Below are positions 18,530 through 28,481 of a DNA stretch of 64,000 nucleotides, piece after piece (positions within the stretch are counted from its first letter, which is position 1; the number at the start of each line of letters is the position of its first letter). The stretch covers positions 2,294,001-2,358,000 of the forward strand of contig NC_003197.2 in NCBI RefSeq assembly GCF_000006945.2, read 5' to 3'. Position numbers and translations under genes: made by a program. The stretch comes from Salmonella enterica subsp. enterica serovar Typhimurium str. LT2 (lineage in GTDB: Bacteria > Pseudomonadota > Gammaproteobacteria > Enterobacterales > Enterobacteriaceae). The notes below the pieces were generated by a model that was given only the letters and a program-made list of their open reading frames with translations, was not told the origin of the DNA and ran no database searches.

Positions 18530-19243
18530 ATGAAAACCCGCTATTCCTTGATAATTCTGCTTAATGCCGCCGGTCTGGCGCTGTTTTTGTCATGGTATCT
18601 TCCCGTCAATCACGGCTTCTGGTTCACCATTGATTCCGGCATATTCCACTTCTTTAACCAGAAACTGGTGGAAAGCCACGCGTTCCTCTGGTGGGTCGCT
18701 ATTACCAATAATCGGGCGTTTGACGGCTGTTCGCTGCTGGCGATGGGCGGACTGATGCTCAGTTTCTGGCTAAAAGAAAACGCATCGGGCCGGCGGCGCA
18801 TTGTGATAATCGGATTGGTCATGCTACTAACAGCGGTGGTGCTTAACCAACTCGGTCAGGCGCTGATCCCCGTCAAGCGCGCCAGCCCAACGCTCTCTTT
18901 TGAGCATATTTATCGCGTCAGCGAGTTGCTGCACATCCCGACAAAAGACGCGTCAAAAGACAGTTTCCCAGGCGATCACGGTATGATGCTGCTGATATTT
19001 TCCGCCTTTATGCTGCGTTATTTCGGCAAAACTGCGGGGATTATCGCCCTTATTATATTTGTGGTTTTCGCGTTTCCGCGCGTTATGATTGGCGCTCACT
19101 GGTTCACCGATATTGTGGTCGGGTCGCTCACGGTTATTTTGATTGGCCTCCCCTGGTGGCTGATGACCCCGCTCAGCGACCGGGCGATAGCGCTTTTTGA
19201 GAATTATCTCCCGGGCGGAAATAAACAAATTTTAAACAAATAA
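18530..19243 (+). CDS. lpxT: LpxT (YeiU), lipid A 1-diphosphate synthase
   Basis: A 237-aa inner-membrane PAP2-family phosphotransferase. The catalytic set is visible: KRASPTL (KxxxxxxRP-like motif, near residue 107), SFPGDHG near 145 and the third motif around GAHWFTDIVVG near 186. The enzyme transfers phosphate from undecaprenyl pyrophosphate to lipid A position 1 on the periplasmic side. Several membrane helices are present. The likely start is ATG 18530 (MKTRYS); ATG 18524 two codons earlier is also possible. In Salmonella its activity is known to be held down under PmrA-inducing conditions. Confidence 0.93.
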   Translation: MKTRYSLIILLNAAGLALFLSWYLPVNHGFWFTIDSGIFHFFNQKLVESHAFLWWVAITNNRAFDGCSLLAMGGLMLSFWLKENASGRRRIVIIGLVMLLTAVVLNQLGQALIPVKRASPTLSFEHIYRVSELLHIPTKDASKDSFPGDHGMMLLIFSAFMLRYFGKTAGIIALIIFVVFAFPRVMIGAHWFTDIVVGSLTVILIGLPWWLMTPLSDRAIALFENYLPGGNKQILNK

Positions 19244-19656
19244 CCTATGTAATTAACATTACCTTCAGCGATAGTTTTACATCGTTGAAGGTAATTTATG
19301 ATGATATTCCCCCAGCCCATCATTTTTCGGTCATATTATTCCTCTGCAAAATGAACAGTTTGCCCGATTTTTAAACGATTTGCGCTTAATTTGACCCGTG
19401 CTGATAGTTCACTTTTTGTATCATAAATTCTTATAAAAAATCACGCGAAATCGCTCGCAATGACAGCAACAATCGGGTAATCTCAAACTCGTTTTGCCTC
19501 GCCAGATAATTATTCTCATTGCGAATAAATTTGTGCGTTCCGCCACAGATTTGTGCACAAAGAATTGTCTCAAGCTGTGCAGGTAATTAGTCTCATCACG
19601 TTTGGCATTTTTATAACGATATTTATCGTTAAGGACTTCAAGGGAAAACAAACAAC
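19244..19656. other. intergenic region between lpxT and mepS
   Basis: 413 bp containing the lpxT terminator and then an AT-rich promoter region leading to mepS with GGACTTCAAGGG near its start. No other gene is visible. The length of the mepS 5' region leaves room for a regulatory RNA, but no structure could be established by eye. Confidence 0.5.
19258..19296 (+). terminator. terminator after lpxT
   Basis: ATTACCTTCAGCGAT pairs with ATCGTTGAAGGTAAT (one mismatch) around a short loop, followed by TTATG. A long stem but a weak T tract. Confidence 0.65.
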
Positions 19657-20229
19657 ATGGTCAAATCTCAACCGATTTTGAGATATATTTTGCGCGGGAT
19701 TCCTGCGATTGCAGTTGCGGTTCTGCTTTCTGCTTGTAGCACAACCACCAATACCGCAAAGAATATGCATTCTGAGACGCATGCTGTGGGCAATAGCGAT
19801 AGCTCTTCACTGCAAGCCTCTCAGGATGAATTTGAAAATATGGTGCGTAACCTCGACGTTAAGTCGCGGATTATGGATCAGTATGCTGACTGGAAAGGCG
19901 TGCGTTACCGCCTGGGCGGCAGCACTAAGAAAGGCGTCGACTGTTCCAGCTTTGTACAGCGCACCTTCCGTGAACAGTTTGGTTTAGAGCTTCCGCGTTC
20001 AACCTATGAACAGCAGGAAATGGGCAAAGCGGTTTCACGCAATAACCTGCGTACGGGCGATCTGGTTCTGTTCCGCGCCGGCTCCACTGGTCGCCATGTC
20101 GGTATTTATATCGGCAATAACCAGTTTGTCCATGCGTCTACCAGTAGCGGCGTCATTATCTCCAGTATGAACGAACCGTACTGGAAAAAACGCTACAATG
20201 AAGCGCGTCGAGTTCTGAGCCGCAGTTAA
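19657..20229 (+). CDS. mepS: MepS (Spr), murein DD-endopeptidase lipoprotein
   Basis: A 190-aa outer-membrane lipoprotein. The signal peptide ends in lipobox LLSAC with lipid-modified Cys27. The NlpC/P60 peptidase domain (~75-190) has catalytic Cys96 (GVDCSSF), His146 (RHVGIYIG) and His158. MepS cuts D-Ala-mDAP crosslinks to allow murein growth and is normally degraded by NlpI-Prc. It is a single gene with a terminator 50 bp downstream. Start context is ordinary. Confidence 0.96.
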   Translation: MVKSQPILRYILRGIPAIAVAVLLSACSTTTNTAKNMHSETHAVGNSDSSSLQASQDEFENMVRNLDVKSRIMDQYADWKGVRYRLGGSTKKGVDCSSFVQRTFREQFGLELPRSTYEQQEMGKAVSRNNLRTGDLVLFRAGSTGRHVGIYIGNNQFVHASTSSGVIISSMNEPYWKKRYNEARRVLSRS

Positions 20230-20280
20230 TCTTCATCAGGCAGCACCTCCCTTGGCTTACCTGATGAGACGACATAAAAA

Positions 20281-20298
20281 GCACTGCTTCAGCAGTGC
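20281..20298 (+). terminator. terminator after mepS
   Basis: A GCACTGCT/AGCAGTGC stem with a 2-base gap, preceded by AAAAA and followed by TTTTGCTTATT. Confidence 0.88.
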
Positions 20299-20327
20299 TT
20301 TTGCTTATTATCCCTTCTGAACCCGTT

Positions 20328-20415
20328 TTGCCGAATGGCGACGTGTGGCGTCTTATCCAGCCTACAACACACGAACGTAGGCCTGATAAACATAGCGCCA
20401 TCAGGCATTCAGGTC
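20328..20415. repeat. REP/BIME-like palindromes between mepS and rtn
   Basis: GCCGAATGGCGACG...GGCGTCTTATCCAGCCTAC followed by CGTAGGCCTGATAAACATAGCGCCATCAGGC resembles two inverted REP units. It fills the 325-bp spacer 20230-20554 together with the mepS terminator and the rtn promoter region. Confidence 0.65.
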
Positions 20416-20554
20416 GTTTCCCCCAACGGCTACTGCGACAATACGCTTTCCTGCGCATCACAGAAAAGCATGACTATCCGGGGTAATCCAGGCTATAGTC
20501 TTATAAATCAACCAGTTTAACCGGCATCCGCCTTTTCAGGTCACACCAGGAATT

Positions 20555-22111
20555 ATGCTAACACGCGACTCCTCTTCCGGTCGGAAAATCCTGCTTACCT
20601 GTATCATTACGGGGATAGCGGCAGCATTACTTATTGGTAGCCTGCAATTTTTCCTGTCGTGGCATAAACGGGATGTTAAATACAATACGCTCCTTTCTGA
20701 TGTACAACATTACCTGGCCAGCTATTTCGCCGACCTGAAAGCCACCACCGATATTCTTCAACCGTTGACGATCAACACCTGTCAGCAGGTTGGCGCAGAA
20801 CTCACCTCAAGAGCCGCTTTTAGCCTTAATGTCCGCGCCTTCTTATTGATTAAAGATAAAAAAGTGTTCTGCTCTTCCGCCACTGGCGCCATGAATATGC
20901 CGCTTCAGCAACTGGTACCGGATATAGATATCCGCAAAGACGTTGCTATGGCGATTCTGCCCGGCACGCCAATGATGCCCAACAAACCGACAATGGTGAT
21001 TTGGTATCGAAACCCATTATTAAATGACAGCGGCGTATTCACATCGCTGAATATTAACCTGACGCCCTACTTACTCTATACCACGCGCCAGGATGATTTT
21101 AACGGCATCGCGCTGATTGTCGGCAATACCGCTCTGTCGACCTTTTCTTCGCGTCTACTGACCGTCGCGGAGCTGCCGGGCACGCCATCACGACTGGCAA
21201 CTATCAACGGCCTGCCGCTTAAAATACGGCTTTATGCCGATAGCTGGACCTACAATGACTTGTGGTATGCGTTGATGCTGGGCTGCATTAGCGGCATCGT
21301 AGCAGGGTTTATCTGTTACTTTATCTATGCCCTCCGGACGCGACCGGGCAAAGAGATTTTAACGGCGATCAAACACGAGCAGTTTTATGTGGTTTATCAG
21401 CCCGTCGTCGATACTCGTACGCTGAGCGTCACCGGGCTTGAAGTCTTACTGCGCTGGCGTCACCCTACGGCAGGCGAGATTCCGCCGGATGCCTTTATCC
21501 ACTATGCCGAAGCGCAGCAACTTATCGTACCGTTAACGCAGCATCTGTTCGAGCTGATCGCCCGCGACGCACCCACGCTACAGAAGGTGATGCCCGTCGG
21601 TGCCAAATTTGGCATTAACATCGCGCCGGAACATCTGCACAGCGACAGTTTTAAAGAGGATATGCACCGGCTCAGGGACGCCCTGCCCGCGCACCATTTT
21701 CATATCGTGCTGGAAATCACTGAACGCGATATGCTCCAGCAGTATGAAGCGGCCAAACTGTTCGAATGGCTGCATTCCGCCGGGTTTGAAATCGCTATAG
21801 ATGATTTCGGTACAGGCCATAGCGCCCTGATTTATCTGGAGCGATTTACTTTAGATTATCTGAAAATCGATCGCGGCTTTATCCAGGCGATCGGCACGGA
21901 AACCGTCACGTCTCCGGTTCTGGATACCGTGCTGACGCTCTCCAGACGCCTGAATATGCTGACGGTGGCCGAGGGCGTTGAAACGCCGGAGCAGGCCCGT
22001 TGGCTACGCGATCACGGTGTTAATTACTTGCAGGGGTACTGGATTAGTCGTCCTTTACCCCTAAAAGATTTCGTGCTGTGGATGTCGGCGCCTTCTGTGC
22101 CTGAATGGTAG
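20555..22111 (+). CDS. rtn: CSS-EAL cyclic-di-GMP phosphodiesterase (Rtn/PdeN)
   Basis: A 518-aa inner-membrane enzyme. TM1 is at ~13-32. A periplasmic CSS domain (~33-240) contains the redox Cys motif CSSAT near residue 109. TM2 is at ~243-263. The cytoplasmic EAL domain (~268-515) reads EVLLRW in place of EALLRW, then NIAPEHL, EITERD, DDFGTGHSAL and the KIDRGFI stretch, so metal and catalytic residues appear intact despite EVL at the signature. It should hydrolyse cyclic-di-GMP. E. coli calls it PdeN; the name rtn is older. It stands alone. Confidence 0.92.
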   Translation: MLTRDSSSGRKILLTCIITGIAAALLIGSLQFFLSWHKRDVKYNTLLSDVQHYLASYFADLKATTDILQPLTINTCQQVGAELTSRAAFSLNVRAFLLIKDKKVFCSSATGAMNMPLQQLVPDIDIRKDVAMAILPGTPMMPNKPTMVIWYRNPLLNDSGVFTSLNINLTPYLLYTTRQDDFNGIALIVGNTALSTFSSRLLTVAELPGTPSRLATINGLPLKIRLYADSWTYNDLWYALMLGCISGIVAGFICYFIYALRTRPGKEILTAIKHEQFYVVYQPVVDTRTLSVTGLEVLLRWRHPTAGEIPPDAFIHYAEAQQLIVPLTQHLFELIARDAPTLQKVMPVGAKFGINIAPEHLHSDSFKEDMHRLRDALPAHHFHIVLEITERDMLQQYEAAKLFEWLHSAGFEIAIDDFGTGHSALIYLERFTLDYLKIDRGFIQAIGTETVTSPVLDTVLTLSRRLNMLTVAEGVETPEQARWLRDHGVNYLQGYWISRPLPLKDFVLWMSAPSVPEW

Positions 22112-22217
22112 CCCCCTTACGGTTTTAACGGATTCACATCAGACGCAACGTCACTTATTATTCAGCGAAACGCCTGCCGGTTTGCAGCGGGCAATACGAT
22201 AAGGAAACCGCCTTCAG

Positions 22218-24023
22218 ATGATTGCGCGCGTAATGCTTCTGCTTGTCGCACTGGTTAGCGCTGGCGCCCAGGCCCAGGAAATCAAAGAAAGCTACGCTTT
22301 CGCCGTACTCGGCGAACCTAAGTATGCTTTTAACTTTGAGCACTTTGATTATGTGAATCCTGCTGCGCCGAAAGGCGGTCAGATGACGCTTTCCGCCATT
22401 GGTACGTTCGATAATTTCAATCGCTATTCGCTGCGCGGCAATCCCGGCGTACGTACCGAAGCCCTTTACGATACGCTTTTTACCACCTCGGATGATGAAC
22501 CCGGAAGCTATTACCCGCTGATTGCCGACCATGCCCGCTATGCCGCCGACTATTCCTGGGTGGAAATCTCGATTAATCCCCGCGCTCGTTTTCACGATGG
22601 CACGCCCATTACCGCCCGCGATGTGGCCTTTACCTTTCATAAGTTTATGACCGAAGGCGTACCGCAGTTCCGTCTGGTCTATAAAGGTACTACCGTGAAG
22701 GCGATTGCGCCTTTAACCGTGCGAATTGAGCTGGCGAAGCCTGGTAAAGAAGACATGCTTAGTCTGTTTTCATTACCGATCATGCCCGAAAAATTCTGGA
22801 AAAATCACAAGCTCAGCGATCCGCTTTCAACGCCGCCCTTAGCCAGCGGGCCATACCGGATTACTCAGTGGAAAATGGGCCAGTACATTGTCTATTCACG
22901 CGTCAAAAACTACTGGGCGGCTAATCTGCCGGTCAATCGTGGACGTTTTAACCTCGACACTATCCGCTACGATTACTACCTTGATGACAATGTCGCTTTC
23001 GAGGCGTTTAAAGCGGGCGCATTTGATCTACGGCTGGAAAACGACGCTAAAAACTGGGCAACGCGCTATATCGGTAAAAATTTCGATAATCATTACATCA
23101 TTAAAGAAGAACAGAAAAACGAGTCGGCGCAGGACACACGCTGGCTGGCCTTTAATATTCAGCGCCCGGTATTTAAAGACCGGCGGGTACGTGAAGCTGT
23201 CACCCTGGCCTTCGATTTTGAGTGGATGAATAAAGCGCTGTTCTATAATGCCTGGAGCCGAACCAACAGTTACTTCCAGAATACCGAGTACGCCGCCAGA
23301 AATTACCCTGACGCCGATGAACTGGTATTACTCGCGCCGATGAAAAAAGATCTTCCTCCTGAAGTCTTCACTCAGATCTATCAGCCGCCGGTCTCTAACG
23401 GCGACGGCTACGATCGCGAAAATCTTCTTAAAGCTGACGCCTTGTTGACGCAGGCCGGATGGGTGATCAACGGACAGCAACGGGTCAATAGCGTCACCGG
23501 TAAGCCCCTGACGTTTGAACTTCTCCTTCCTGCCAGCAGTAATAGCCAGTGGGTTCTGCCCTTCCAGCATAATCTTCAGCGTCTGGGCATTACGATGACT
23601 ATCCGTCAGGTTGATAATTCTCAACTCACCAACCGGATGCGTAGCCGCGACTATGACATGATGCCGAGGCTATGGCGGGCGATGCCCTGGCCCAGCTCCG
23701 ATCTACAAATCTCATGGGCGTCGGAATACATTGACTCCAGTTATAACGCTCCCGGCGTACAAAGCCCGGTGGTGGATAAACTGATCGCGCAAATTATCGC
23801 AGCGCAGGGTGATAAAGCGAAACTGGTGCCGCTGGGACGGGCGCTGGATCGCGTGCTGACCTGGAACTATTACATGCTGCCGATGTGGTATATGGCGCAA
23901 GACAGGCTCGCCCGGTGGGATAAATTCTCCCATCCGGCGATTCGCCCGGTATATACCATCGGGTTAGATACCTGGTGGTATGATGTCAACAAAGCCGCCA
24001 AACTACCGGCAGCCAGGAGGTAG
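22218..24023 (+). CDS. yejA: YejA, periplasmic substrate-binding protein of the Yej peptide ABC transporter
   Basis: A 601-aa family-5 extracellular solute-binding protein with an N-terminal signal peptide (MIARVMLLL...GAQAQ, ~21 residues). The SBP_bac_5 core includes ARFHDGTPITARDVAFTF near residue 120. It binds oligopeptides and oligopeptide-like antibiotics for YejBEF. In E. coli the transporter brings in microcin C; in Salmonella it is reported to help resist antimicrobial peptides. First gene of yejABEF; yejB starts 9 bp later. Confidence 0.95.
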   Translation: MIARVMLLLVALVSAGAQAQEIKESYAFAVLGEPKYAFNFEHFDYVNPAAPKGGQMTLSAIGTFDNFNRYSLRGNPGVRTEALYDTLFTTSDDEPGSYYPLIADHARYAADYSWVEISINPRARFHDGTPITARDVAFTFHKFMTEGVPQFRLVYKGTTVKAIAPLTVRIELAKPGKEDMLSLFSLPIMPEKFWKNHKLSDPLSTPPLASGPYRITQWKMGQYIVYSRVKNYWAANLPVNRGRFNLDTIRYDYYLDDNVAFEAFKAGAFDLRLENDAKNWATRYIGKNFDNHYIIKEEQKNESAQDTRWLAFNIQRPVFKDRRVREAVTLAFDFEWMNKALFYNAWSRTNSYFQNTEYAARNYPDADELVLLAPMKKDLPPEVFTQIYQPPVSNGDGYDRENLLKADALLTQAGWVINGQQRVNSVTGKPLTFELLLPASSNSQWVLPFQHNLQRLGITMTIRQVDNSQLTNRMRSRDYDMMPRLWRAMPWPSSDLQISWASEYIDSSYNAPGVQSPVVDKLIAQIIAAQGDKAKLVPLGRALDRVLTWNYYMLPMWYMAQDRLARWDKFSHPAIRPVYTIGLDTWWYDVNKAAKLPAARR

Positions 24024-24032
24024 TAAGAATCA

Positions 24033-25127
24033 ATGGGCGCCTATCTTATCCGCCGTCTGTTACTGGTGATCCCCACGCTATGGGCCATTATTACCATTAA
24101 CTTTTTTATCGTGCAGATCGCTCCCGGCGGCCCTGTCGATCAGGCGATTGCCGCGATTGAATTTGGCCAGGGCGGCGCGTTGCCCGGCGCCAGCGGCGAA
24201 GGCGTTCGCGCCAGTCATGCGCAAACCGGCGTCGGCAATATCAGCGACAGCCATTATCGCGGCGGCCGGGGACTCGATCCGGAGGTGATCGCGGAGATCA
24301 CCCATCGCTACGGCTTCGACAAACCGCTGCATGAGCGTTATTTCAAGATGCTACGGGACTATCTCTCTTTTGACTTCGGCGACAGTCTGTTTCGCAGCGC
24401 ATCCGTACTAACGCTGATCAAAGATAGCCTTCCCGTCTCCATTACCCTGGGATTATGGAGCACGCTGATTATTTATCTGGTGTCTATCCCGCTGGGGATT
24501 CGCAAAGCCGTCCATAACGGCAGTCGCTTTGATGTGTGGAGCAGCGCGTTTATCATTATTGGTTATGCGATCCCCGCCTTTCTGTTCGCTATTTTATTAA
24601 TCGTCTTTTTTGCCGGCGGCAGCTACTACGATATCTTTCCGCTACGTGGCCTGGTCTCAGCCAACTTTGACACATTACCGTGGTACCAGAAAATCACCGA
24701 TTATTTGTGGCATATTACGCTGCCGGTGTTGGCGACCGTCATCGGCGGTTTTGCCGCCCTGACGATGCTGACGAAAAATTCGTTTCTCGACGAGGTGCGT
24801 AAACAGTATGTCGTTACCGCTCGCGCTAAAGGCGTGAGTGAAAAAAACATTCTCTGGAAACATGTTTTTCGTAACGCCATGCTGCTGGTGATCGCCGGGT
24901 TTCCCGCCACTTTTATCAGTATGTTTTTCACCGGCTCGCTGCTAATTGAAGTCATGTTCTCGCTCAACGGCCTGGGGCTGCTGGGTTATGAAGCAACCGT
25001 TTCGCGCGACTATCCGGTGATGTTCGGTACGCTTTATATCTTTACCCTGATTGGCTTATTACTGAATATCCTGAGCGATATCAGCTATACGCTGGTCGAT
25101 CCACGCATTGATTTTGAGGGACGATAA
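24033..25127 (+). CDS. yejB: YejB, ABC transporter permease
   Basis: A 364-aa DppB-type inner-membrane permease with about six helices. The BPD_transp_1 EAA loop is visible at [22 protein letters not shown] near residue 263. The long periplasmic loop after TM1 (~30-130) is typical of YejB. The stop overlaps the yejE ATG (TAATG), so translation is coupled. Confidence 0.95.
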   Translation: MGAYLIRRLLLVIPTLWAIITINFFIVQIAPGGPVDQAIAAIEFGQGGALPGASGEGVRASHAQTGVGNISDSHYRGGRGLDPEVIAEITHRYGFDKPLHERYFKMLRDYLSFDFGDSLFRSASVLTLIKDSLPVSITLGLWSTLIIYLVSIPLGIRKAVHNGSRFDVWSSAFIIIGYAIPAFLFAILLIVFFAGGSYYDIFPLRGLVSANFDTLPWYQKITDYLWHITLPVLATVIGGFAALTMLTKNSFLDEVRKQYVVTARAKGVSEKNILWKHVFRNAMLLVIAGFPATFISMFFTGSLLIEVMFSLNGLGLLGYEATVSRDYPVMFGTLYIFTLIGLLLNILSDISYTLVDPRIDFEGR

Positions 25128-26152
25128 TGCCGCGATTAAGCCCGGTCAATCAGGCCCGCTGGGCGCGTTTCCGCCATAATCGCCGGGGCTACTGGTCACT
25201 ATGGATTTTCCTGGTCGTGTTCAGCCTGAGCTTATGCGCGGAACTGATTGCTAACGATAAGCCATTGCTGGTGCGCTATGAAGGCCAGTGGTATTTTCCG
25301 CTGGTAAAAAATTACAGCGAGCGCGATTTCGGCGGCCCGCTGGCGACAACGGCGGATTATCAGGACCCCTGGCTACAACGGCAGCTTGAGAATCGGGGCT
25401 GGGTGTTGTGGGCCCCCGTACGCTTTAGTGCCAATACCATTAATTTTGCCACCACGCAGCCTTTCCCCTCCCCGCCTTCGGCGAAAAACTGGCTGGGCAC
25501 CGATGCGAATGGCGGCGACGTTTTCGCCCGCATCCTGTACGGCACCCGCATTTCTATTTTATTCGGCCTGATGTTAACGATTTGCTCCAGCGTCATGGGC
25601 GTACTGGCGGGCGCGCTACAGGGCTATTATGGCGGCAAAGTCGATTTATGGGGACAACGTCTCATCGAAGTCTGGTCGGGGATGCCGACCCTGTTTCTGA
25701 TTATTTTACTTTCCAGCGTAGTGCAGCCTAACTTCTGGTGGCTGCTGGCCATAACCGTGCTGTTTGGCTGGATGAGTCTGGTGGGCGTGGTGCGCGCCGA
25801 GTTTTTACGGACCCGCAATTTTGACTATATCCGCGCCGCGCAGGCGCTTGGCGTCAGCGATCGTGACATTATCCTGCGCCATATGTTGCCTAATGCGATG
25901 GTCGCTACCCTGACATTTTTACCGTTCATTTTATGTAGCTCCATCACCACCCTGACGTCGCTGGATTTTCTGGGATTCGGTCTGCCGCTTGGCTCCCCTT
26001 CTCTCGGCGAACTTCTTTTACAGGGGAAAAACAACTTACAGGCTCCCTGGCTGGGGATCGCCGCCTTTCTGTCTGTCGCCATTCTGCTATCGCTGCTGAT
26101 TTTTATCGGCGAAGCGGTACGCGACGCCTTTGATCCTGCTAAGGCGGTATAA
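25127..26152 (+). CDS. yejE: YejE, ABC transporter permease
   Basis: A 341-aa DppC-type permease. The N-terminal cytoplasmic region and TM1 precede a periplasmic loop, then five helices with the EAA loop IRAAQALGVSDRDIILRHMLPNA near residue 235. It pairs with YejB. It starts at the yejB stop, and the yejF ATG follows one base after its own stop. Confidence 0.95.
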   Translation: MPRLSPVNQARWARFRHNRRGYWSLWIFLVVFSLSLCAELIANDKPLLVRYEGQWYFPLVKNYSERDFGGPLATTADYQDPWLQRQLENRGWVLWAPVRFSANTINFATTQPFPSPPSAKNWLGTDANGGDVFARILYGTRISILFGLMLTICSSVMGVLAGALQGYYGGKVDLWGQRLIEVWSGMPTLFLIILLSSVVQPNFWWLLAITVLFGWMSLVGVVRAEFLRTRNFDYIRAAQALGVSDRDIILRHMLPNAMVATLTFLPFILCSSITTLTSLDFLGFGLPLGSPSLGELLLQGKNNLQAPWLGIAAFLSVAILLSLLIFIGEAVRDAFDPAKAV

Positions 26153-26153
26153 G

Positions 26154-27743
26154 ATGACATCTCCATTGCTTGCGATTGAAAATTTATCGGTAGGTTTCCG
26201 TCAGCAACAGCACGTGCGCCCTGTCGTTAACGCCATTTCGTTACAGGTGAACGCCGGGGAAACGCTGGCGCTGGTCGGCGAGTCAGGGTCAGGGAAAAGC
26301 GTGACGGCGCTTTCCATTCTGCGTCTTTTGCCTACCCCTCCCGCCGTCTACCTCTCCGGCGATATTCGCTTTCACGGCGAATCATTGCTTCATGCCAGCG
26401 AGCAGACGTTACGCGGCGTGCGCGGCAATAAAATCGCCATGATTTTTCAGGAACCGATGGTTTCACTTAACCCACTGCATACGCTGGAAAAACAGCTCTA
26501 TGAAGTGCTGTCGCTCCATCGGGGAATGAGTCGGGAGGCGGCAAGGGCGGAGATGATCGGTTGTCTGGATCGGGTCGGTATCCGCCAGGCGAGCCAGCGT
26601 CTGCGCGATTATCCGCATCAGCTTTCCGGCGGCGAACGCCAGCGCGTCATGATAGCCATGGCGCTGTTAACACGGCCGGAATTACTGATCGCCGATGAGC
26701 CGACCACCGCCCTCGACGTCTCCGTACAGGCGCAGATCTTATCTCTACTGCGGGAACTCCAGCGCGAGCTCAATATGGGATTGCTGTTTATCACCCATAA
26801 CCTCAGCATTGTAAAAAAACTGGCGGATTCAGTGGCGGTAATGCAACACGGCAAGTGCGTAGAGAACCAACGCGCCGACACGCTGCTCTCCGCGCCGACC
26901 CATCCGTACACGCAAAAACTACTCAACAGCGAACCCACTGGCGATCCGGTTCCGCTCCCCGCCGGGCAGGCGCCGTTGCTGGAAGTGGACAAGCTGCGCG
27001 TCGCCTTCCCAATCCGCAAAGGCATTCTGAAGCGCGTCGTGGATCATAATGTGGTGGTTAACAATATCAGTTTCACCCTGCATCCAGGCGAAACGCTGGG
27101 TCTGGTCGGCGAGTCAGGATCGGGAAAAAGCACCACCGGTCTGGCGCTGTTACGGCTTATCCGCTCCGAAGGCCGCATCGTGTTTGACGGTCAATCGCTG
27201 GATACGTTAAACCGCCGCCAGCTTTTACCTGTTCGCCACCGTATCCAGGTCGTATTCCAGGACCCGAACTCATCGCTAAACCCGCGTTTAAACGTATTGC
27301 AAATTATCGAAGAAGGCCTGCGCGTCCACCAGCCTACGCTTTCAGGCGCGCAGCGCGAACAGCAGGTGAAAGCGGTCATGATGGAAGTCGGCCTGGACCC
27401 GGAAACGCGGCATCGTTACCCCGCTGAGTTTTCCGGCGGCCAGCGTCAACGTATCGCCGTCGCCAGGGCACTGATTTTAAAACCGTCGCTTATTATTCTG
27501 GATGAACCGACCTCATCGCTGGATAAAACCGTTCAGGCGCAGATTCTTGCCCTCCTGAAATCGCTCCAGCAAAAGCACCGTCTGGCCTATATCTTCATTA
27601 GCCACGATCTGCATGTAGTACGCGCGCTGTGCCATCAGGTTATTGTGCTGCGGCAGGGGGAGGTGGTTGAACAGGGGCAATGCGAGCGCGTGTTTACCGC
27701 ACCGCAACAGGCCTATACGCGTCAGCTACTCGCGTTAAGCTGA
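26154..27743 (+). CDS. yejF: YejF, dual-domain ABC ATPase
   Basis: A 529-aa protein with two complete ATPase halves. N half: Walker A GESGSGKS near 43-50, signature LSGGERQR near 161, Walker B LLIADEPTTALD. C half: Walker A GESGSGKS near 320, signature FSGGQRQR near 433, Walker B LIILDEPTSSLD. It powers YejABE uptake. I use ATG 26154, the family start; the frame is open eight codons earlier inside yejE. Confidence 0.95.
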   Translation: MTSPLLAIENLSVGFRQQQHVRPVVNAISLQVNAGETLALVGESGSGKSVTALSILRLLPTPPAVYLSGDIRFHGESLLHASEQTLRGVRGNKIAMIFQEPMVSLNPLHTLEKQLYEVLSLHRGMSREAARAEMIGCLDRVGIRQASQRLRDYPHQLSGGERQRVMIAMALLTRPELLIADEPTTALDVSVQAQILSLLRELQRELNMGLLFITHNLSIVKKLADSVAVMQHGKCVENQRADTLLSAPTHPYTQKLLNSEPTGDPVPLPAGQAPLLEVDKLRVAFPIRKGILKRVVDHNVVVNNISFTLHPGETLGLVGESGSGKSTTGLALLRLIRSEGRIVFDGQSLDTLNRRQLLPVRHRIQVVFQDPNSSLNPRLNVLQIIEEGLRVHQPTLSGAQREQQVKAVMMEVGLDPETRHRYPAEFSGGQRQRIAVARALILKPSLIILDEPTSSLDKTVQAQILALLKSLQQKHRLAYIFISHDLHVVRALCHQVIVLRQGEVVEQGQCERVFTAPQQAYTRQLLALS

Positions 27744-27746
27744 CGC

Positions 27747-28091
27747 CTAAAAAGGATTATTGTTAGAAAAAGGTTCCGCTATCGCCACGCCGAAATTTTT
27801 CAGCCGACAGGTGGCGGCAAACTCATCCTGACGATTAACGAACAGGCACGGCTCCCCTTCGCACTCCAGCACGGAGCAAGGAACTTCAATATCGCTTAGC
27901 GCCTGGCTGAGCTTATGCATCACTGACCACGCGCTATCGCCTGCCGGACTCAACAGTTTAAGCGCCACCAGACTATTCTCGGTGCTCTGCCCGTTTTGCG
28001 GAATCGGTTCAACCTTTGACCCCGCAAAACCCGCCGACCAGCGATAGTTTTGCGGCAGACGGTGAACAATTGAGAGCTGTAATGTATTCAC
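27747..28091 (-). CDS. yejG: YejG, conserved hypothetical protein
   Basis: A 114-aa soluble protein matching E. coli YejG across its length. The start is GTG 28091 after a GGGGAAAG ribosome site; the frame is open seven codons further up. No catalytic motif is visible. In E. coli it has been linked to aminoglycoside tolerance, but its role is unsettled. It is convergent with yejF, with only 3 bp between stops. Confidence 0.88.
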   Translation of the reverse strand: MNTLQLSIVHRLPQNYRWSAGFAGSKVEPIPQNGQSTENSLVALKLLSPAGDSAWSVMHKLSQALSDIEVPCSVLECEGEPCLFVNRQDEFAATCRLKNFGVAIAEPFSNNNPF

Positions 28092-28481
28092 TTTCTTTCC
28101 CCGGAAGCACAATTACTTCACAATTTACTTACATTTATATTAACACATCATTGACAACCCGTCCTTAAACAGATTGCTAACGCCCTTCTCTCCGTCAGTG
28201 GCTCTACAGCAAGCGGGAGTTAAAATAGTTTTACCGACACGGAGATAGCGGCGGGCTATATGTACCCGTTTCTGCGATCTAACTCAACCTTTTTAACTAC
28301 AATGATGTGACTTTTTACATAAATGGATTTTACATAAAATAAACATAAAGGAGGAAAATGATGAATTGGTAATTGATATACATCAACTATGAAAGCCGTT
28401 TGGCTTTGCCATCGTGTAGCGGATAGCATCCCCCAACGCCGCCTGCGCATTCTTCGGCGCCATTGAGGGACAGCGCGCCCG
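28092..28481. other. intergenic region between yejG and bcr
   Basis: 390 bp that must hold the yejG promoter and the 3' end of bcr. It is AT-rich at 28290-28380, with a short direct repeat of TTTTACATAAA (28316-28341). No supportable gene or strong terminator is visible. Confidence 0.55.
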